From positions 1,241,001 through 1,305,000 of the forward strand of contig NZ_CP144918.1 in the NCBI RefSeq assembly GCF_036700095.1: 64,000 bases of DNA, read 5' to 3'. Of the stretch, positions 60,993-64,000 are shown one piece after another. The position numbers and the translations under genes were made by a program. Under the pieces are notes generated by a model, which saw only the letters and a program-made list of their open reading frames with translations, had not been told where the DNA came from and made no database searches. Position 1 is the first letter of the stretch, and each line of letters begins with the position of its first letter. This DNA comes from Pelagerythrobacter marensis. GTDB taxonomy: Bacteria; Pseudomonadota; Alphaproteobacteria; Sphingomonadales; Sphingomonadaceae.

Positions 60993-61901
60993 ATGATCAG
61001 CCTGAGCACTTCCGCATTCTACGAACGCGCCACGCGCCAGGTCGGTTCGCTCCGCGCCGAGGCCGAAAAGCTGCAGCAGCAGATGGGGACCGGGCAGCGC
61101 CTGTCGCGCTCGTCCGACGACCCGGTGGCCGCGGCGCGCCTGCGCACGCTCGCGCGCAGCGAGCGGCTGGCCGAAGTCGACCAGCGCAATTCGGACGTCG
61201 CGTCGAACGATCTTGCGATGACCGACGATGCGCTGGGCGCGCTCGCCAATCTGGCGATCCGCGCGCAGGAGCTTGCGACCCATGCCGCGAGCGAGACGTT
61301 GAGCAGCGCCCAGCGCGCCTCCATCGCGAGCGAGATCGAAAACCTGCAGGATGCCGCACTGCTTATCGCCAATGGCCGCAACAGCGCGGGCCATGCGCTG
61401 TTCGGCGGGCAGGCGACCGGCGCGGCTTACGAGAAAGGGCCGGGCGGCGTCGCCTATGTCGGCACCGCGAGCAAGGACGCGGTCGACCTGGGCGACGGGC
61501 AATCGGTCGTGCCCGGGCTGACCGGGCCGGAAGTCTTTTCGTTCGAAGTCGACGGGACGCCGACCGATTTCTTCGCCGTTCTGGGCGATCTTGCCACCGC
61601 CTTGCGCAGCGGCGCCGACCAGACCGGGGCCAGCCGCACCGCGCTCGACGGGCTCGCCGCCGGGCTGGAGAAAGTCACGACCGCGCAAACCGTGGTCGGT
61701 GCGCGGATGGGCTGGGTCGAGGTGATGGACGACCGCCGGACCGCCGCGTCGGAACGGGTGGCGGACGAGCAGCTCGCCGTGGGCGGCGCCGATCTGGCGG
61801 TGACGATGACCCGGCTGCAGGAAGTGACCACCGTGCTCGAGGCGAGCCAGGCGAGTTTCGTCCGGCTCGCGGGGCTCTCGCTGTTCGACATGATGCGCTG
61901 A
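60993..61901 (+). CDS. flgL: hook-filament junction protein FlgL (HAP3)
   Basis: 302 residues, flagellin-like. The N-terminal helix includes SLRAEAEKLQQQMGTGQRLS RSSDDPVAAARLRTLARSER. The C-terminal helix includes DLAVTMTRLQEVTTVLEASQ ASFVRLAGLSLFDMMR. The short variable centre contains GNAL-type turns (GHALFGGQATGAAYEKGPGG). It follows flgK by four bases. No flagellin gene is present in the window. Confidence 0.93.
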   Translation: MISLSTSAFYERATRQVGSLRAEAEKLQQQMGTGQRLSRSSDDPVAAARLRTLARSERLAEVDQRNSDVASNDLAMTDDALGALANLAIRAQELATHAASETLSSAQRASIASEIENLQDAALLIANGRNSAGHALFGGQATGAAYEKGPGGVAYVGTASKDAVDLGDGQSVVPGLTGPEVFSFEVDGTPTDFFAVLGDLATALRSGADQTGASRTALDGLAAGLEKVTTAQTVVGARMGWVEVMDDRRTAASERVADEQLAVGGADLAVTMTRLQEVTTVLEASQASFVRLAGLSLFDMMR

Positions 61902-61929
61902 GACGGCTTTTAACAGGGGTTCAAGACAG

Positions 61930-62793
61930 ATGTACGCTGCAATCGGTATCGTCGTCCTGCTGGTCATGGTGTTCGGCGGCTTCGCCCTCACCGGCGGCGC
62001 GCTCGGCCCCGTGATGGAGGCCGTCCCGCACGAGATGATGATTATCGGCGGCGCCGCGATCGGCGCCCTGATCGCGGGCAATTCGCTGCACGAGCTGAAG
62101 GCCATCGGCACCTCGTTCGTGAAGATCTTCAAGGGGCCGCGCCATTCGCGGCAGGATCATATCGACGCGATCGCGCTGACCACCCGGCTGATGAAGCTGA
62201 TGCGGACCGAAGGCCCGATCGCGCTGGAAAGCCATGTCGAGAACCCGCAGGATTCGGAAATCTTCGCCGAATACCCGAACCTTCTCGCCAACCGCGCGCT
62301 GACCGCGCTGATCTGCGACACGCTCACCCTGCTGGTCGTATCGTCGGGCACGCTGGAAACCCACGCGGTGGAAGACGTGATGGACAATGCGATGAAGACG
62401 CAGTTCCACGAAATGCGCGAGCCGCAGCACGCCTTGCAATCGCTGGCCGACGCGCTGCCCGCGCTGGGGATCGTCGCCGCGGTGCTGGGCGTGGTCAAGA
62501 CGATGGGATCGATCGACCAGCCGCCCGCGGTGCTGGGGGGCATGATCGGCTCGGCGCTGGTCGGCACGTTCCTGGGCGTGCTGCTGTCCTATGGCGTGGT
62601 CGGCCCGCTGGCGAGCCGGCTGAAGCAGATCATCGACCAGGACGAGCAGATATTCCACGCGGTCAAGCAGGTGATGATCGCCTCGCTCAACGGCTATCCG
62701 CAGCCGCTGGTGGTCGAAAGCGCGCGTTCGGGCCTCGGCCATGCGTTCCGCCCCGGCCTGTCGGAACTGCTCGATAGCCTGAGGGGGCGGTAA
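61930..62793 (+). CDS. motA: flagellar motor stator protein MotA
   Basis: 287 residues with four membrane helices (about 3-20, 33-50, 175-195 and 205-230). Conserved parts are PHEMMIIGGAAIGALIAGNS, the cytoplasmic loop with RLMKLMRTEGPIALESHVEN, and LPALGIVAAVLGVVKTMGSI with the functional proline. It pairs with MotB, encoded directly after it (one-base overlap), to form the proton-driven stator. 28 bp separate it from flgL, so it may be read from the flgB promoter. Confidence 0.95.
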   Translation: MYAAIGIVVLLVMVFGGFALTGGALGPVMEAVPHEMMIIGGAAIGALIAGNSLHELKAIGTSFVKIFKGPRHSRQDHIDAIALTTRLMKLMRTEGPIALESHVENPQDSEIFAEYPNLLANRALTALICDTLTLLVVSSGTLETHAVEDVMDNAMKTQFHEMREPQHALQSLADALPALGIVAAVLGVVKTMGSIDQPPAVLGGMIGSALVGTFLGVLLSYGVVGPLASRLKQIIDQDEQIFHAVKQVMIASLNGYPQPLVVESARSGLGHAFRPGLSELLDSLRGR

Positions 62794-63632
62794 TGGCCGC
62801 TCCCGGCGGGGCAGGGCGCAACGACCCGGCGCCGATCATCGTCAAGAAGATCACCGTCGTCGAAGGCGGCGGCCATCACGGCGGCGCGTGGAAAGTGGCC
62901 TATGCCGATTTCGTGACCGCGATGATGGCCTTCTTCCTGCTGCTGTGGCTGCTCGGTTCGACGACCGAGGCGCAGCGCAAGGGGCTGGCCGACTATTTCA
63001 CCCCCACGCTTGTCAAGCTGAAGGAACAGAGCGCCGGGTCGGACGGGTTGTTGGGCGGGGCTTCGCTGGTCGATCCCGACAACTACCCGCATCGCGCCGC
63101 GCAGACCGGGCGGCGCACGCTTACCGTCCCGCGCGATGCGGCCGGGGGGCAGAAGGAAGCGCTCGACCGCGTGCGCCGGATGCGCGAACGGGTGGAGGCG
63201 GAAGTGCAGAGCGACCGCAGCCTGCGCCGCCTGATGCGCCAGGTGCGGATGGTCGACACCACCGAAGGCGTGCGGATCGACCTGGTCGACGATGCCGATT
63301 TTTCGATGTTCGTGCTCGGCACCACGGTGCTGACGCCCGACGCGCGCAAGCTGCTCGACGTCATTGCCGAGGCATTGCGGCCCGAGCCGGGGACCCTGAC
63401 CATCCGCGGGCACACCGATGCCCTGCCGTGGAAGAGCGGGGCCCAGGCGAACAACTGGTCGCTCTCGGCCGGCCGGGCGGAGGCGACGCGCCAGGCGCTG
63501 ATGCGCAACGCCATCGGCGAACGGCGCTTCCGCCGGATCGAGGGCGTGGCCGACCGCGAGCCGCTGGTCGGCGACAACCCGCAGGACCCGCGCAACCGGC
63601 GCATCTCGATCCTGCTGACGGGTGCCGGCTGA
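62793..63632 (+). CDS. motB: flagellar motor stator protein MotB
   Basis: 279 residues. The N-terminal plug/membrane helix AYADFVTAMMAFFLLLWLLG (about 36-55) includes the proton-binding Asp39. The C-terminal OmpA-type peptidoglycan-binding domain covers about 165-279 with TPDARKLLDVIAEALRPEPG, TIRGHTDALPW and NNWSLSAGRAEATRQALM. MotB anchors the stator to the cell wall. The stop is at 63630-63632; only repeats follow. Confidence 0.95.
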   Translation: MAAPGGAGRNDPAPIIVKKITVVEGGGHHGGAWKVAYADFVTAMMAFFLLLWLLGSTTEAQRKGLADYFTPTLVKLKEQSAGSDGLLGGASLVDPDNYPHRAAQTGRRTLTVPRDAAGGQKEALDRVRRMRERVEAEVQSDRSLRRLMRQVRMVDTTEGVRIDLVDDADFSMFVLGTTVLTPDARKLLDVIAEALRPEPGTLTIRGHTDALPWKSGAQANNWSLSAGRAEATRQALMRNAIGERRFRRIEGVADREPLVGDNPQDPRNRRISILLTGAG

Positions 63633-63798
63633 GAAGAACCGCCCGCAGGGGCGTCGCAGAATGGGGAGGGAGGCGCGGCGTGCCCGCTTTTGGCGGCGGT
63701 GCCCGTTTGCCATTCGTGCCCCTTGTCATCCCGCCCTTTGTCAGCCGCGCCCCTTGCCATCCCTGCGCATTGTCATCCGGCCCTTGCCCCCACCTCTT

Positions 63799-63868
63799 GT
63801 CATCCCCGCGAAAGCGGGGATCCAGCTTCTGCCGCCGGACAATGGATCCCCGCTTTCGCGGGGATGAC
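63799..63868. repeat. dispersed palindromic (REP-like) element, second copy
   Basis: 26-bp perfect inverted arms starting GTCATCCCCGCGAAAGCGGG and ending CCCGCTTTCGCGGGGATGAC, with an 18-bp centre. Same family as the element at 46914-46984. Confidence 0.88.
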
Positions 63869-63917
63869 ACAGAGAGAGTTGTGCGGGAATGACAGAGGGA
63901 ATCGCTTGGGGCTGGAA

Positions 63918-63963
63918 GAGCGAATCGCCCGGCGATGACAGAGCGAATCGCCCGGCGATGACA
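63918..63963 (+). repeat. 23-bp tandem duplication
   Basis: Two identical adjacent copies (63918-63940 and 63941-63963) beginning GAGCGAATCGCCCGGCGATG and ending ACA. A degenerate relative (GAATGACAGAGGGAATCGC) lies just upstream. Confidence 0.85.
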
Positions 63964-64000
63964 GGGGGGAGTTGCGCGAGAGCGACGGGGGGACTTACGC

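Larger units (their letters stand above)
63633..64000. other. non-coding stretch of palindromic and short tandem repeats
   Basis: No gene seen. From 63720 to 63805 the motif TTGTCATCC (with variants TTGTCAGCC, TTGCCATCC) occurs about five times. A REP-like palindrome follows, and then the inverse motif GATGACA occurs four times up to 63963. Confidence 0.7.

Noticed and set aside
63799-63963. CRISPR array
   Set aside because: The repeats are palindromic REP units and short tandem copies without regular unique spacers, and no cas gene is present.

Overview
The window is GC-rich chromosomal DNA that looks like an alphaproteobacterium of the order Sphingomonadales (Sphingomonas, Novosphingobium or Erythrobacter type). 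The reasons are the gene families (TonB-dependent receptors of the type ending their TonB box in VTAQKR, SapC, a phasin and class I PhaC, DUF1289), exact sigma-54 and sigma-28 type flagellar promoters, and dispersed palindromic repeats of the GTCATCCCCGC kind. No insertion sequence, prophage, CRISPR array or rRNA operon was seen.

Layout. 1-12.6 kb is housekeeping and lipid/carbon-storage metabolism: a partial acetyltransferase-like gene, a fatty acid desaturase, a small lipoprotein, lptF-lptG, clpS, a phasin with a recognisable promoter/operator, phaC, an AlaC-type aminotransferase, a lone winged-helix regulator, an enoyl-CoA hydratase and a thioesterase. 12.7-13.0 kb carries tRNA-Cys(GCA) and tRNA-Thr(CGT). 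13.1-36.1 kb is the outstanding part. It is one co-oriented block: ECF sigma, FecR-type anti-sigma, a TpsB/FhaC-type outer-membrane transporter, an ExbB fused to DUF2341 and LamG-like domains, ExbD, TonB, a porin, a coiled-coil periplasmic protein, a 4314-residue TpsA exoprotein, SapC and an OmpH/Skp-like chaperone. The TpsA ends in a TonB-box-like stretch, a Cys-x6-Cys pair and an STN domain. I read this as a two-partner secretion system that has its own TonB energy module and a FecI/FecR-style surface-signalling switch. 36.2-44.3 kb holds a NIPSNAP protein, two TonB-dependent-receptor-like proteins, a small family of four-cysteine secreted proteins (two intact, one decayed) and a DUF1289 protein. 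44.3-47.5 kb is a vitamin B12 importer (btuF-btuC-btuD) behind a cobalamin riboswitch. 47.7-63.6 kb is a flagellar cluster: fliA, flhA, a lytic transglycosylase, flgN, flgM, flgA and a MotA/ExbD-like pair on the minus strand, then flgBCDEFGHIJKL-motA-motB on the plus strand. The last 370 bp is palindromic and tandem repeats.

How the parts work together. The flagellar genes show a readable hierarchy. Two exact -24/-12 sigma-54 promoters drive flgB onward and the transglycosylase-flhA-fliA operon, and a sigma-28-like promoter precedes the anti-sigma gene flgM. In the secretion block, chaperones (OmpH/Skp-like, coiled-coil), pore (TpsB), energy module (ExbB/ExbD/TonB), cargo (TpsA) and the regulator pair lie in one transcriptional direction with gaps mostly under 60 bp. 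The exception is a 390-bp, partly AT-rich control region after fecR.

All calls come from reading the sequence and from known family motifs. No database search or structure prediction was run.
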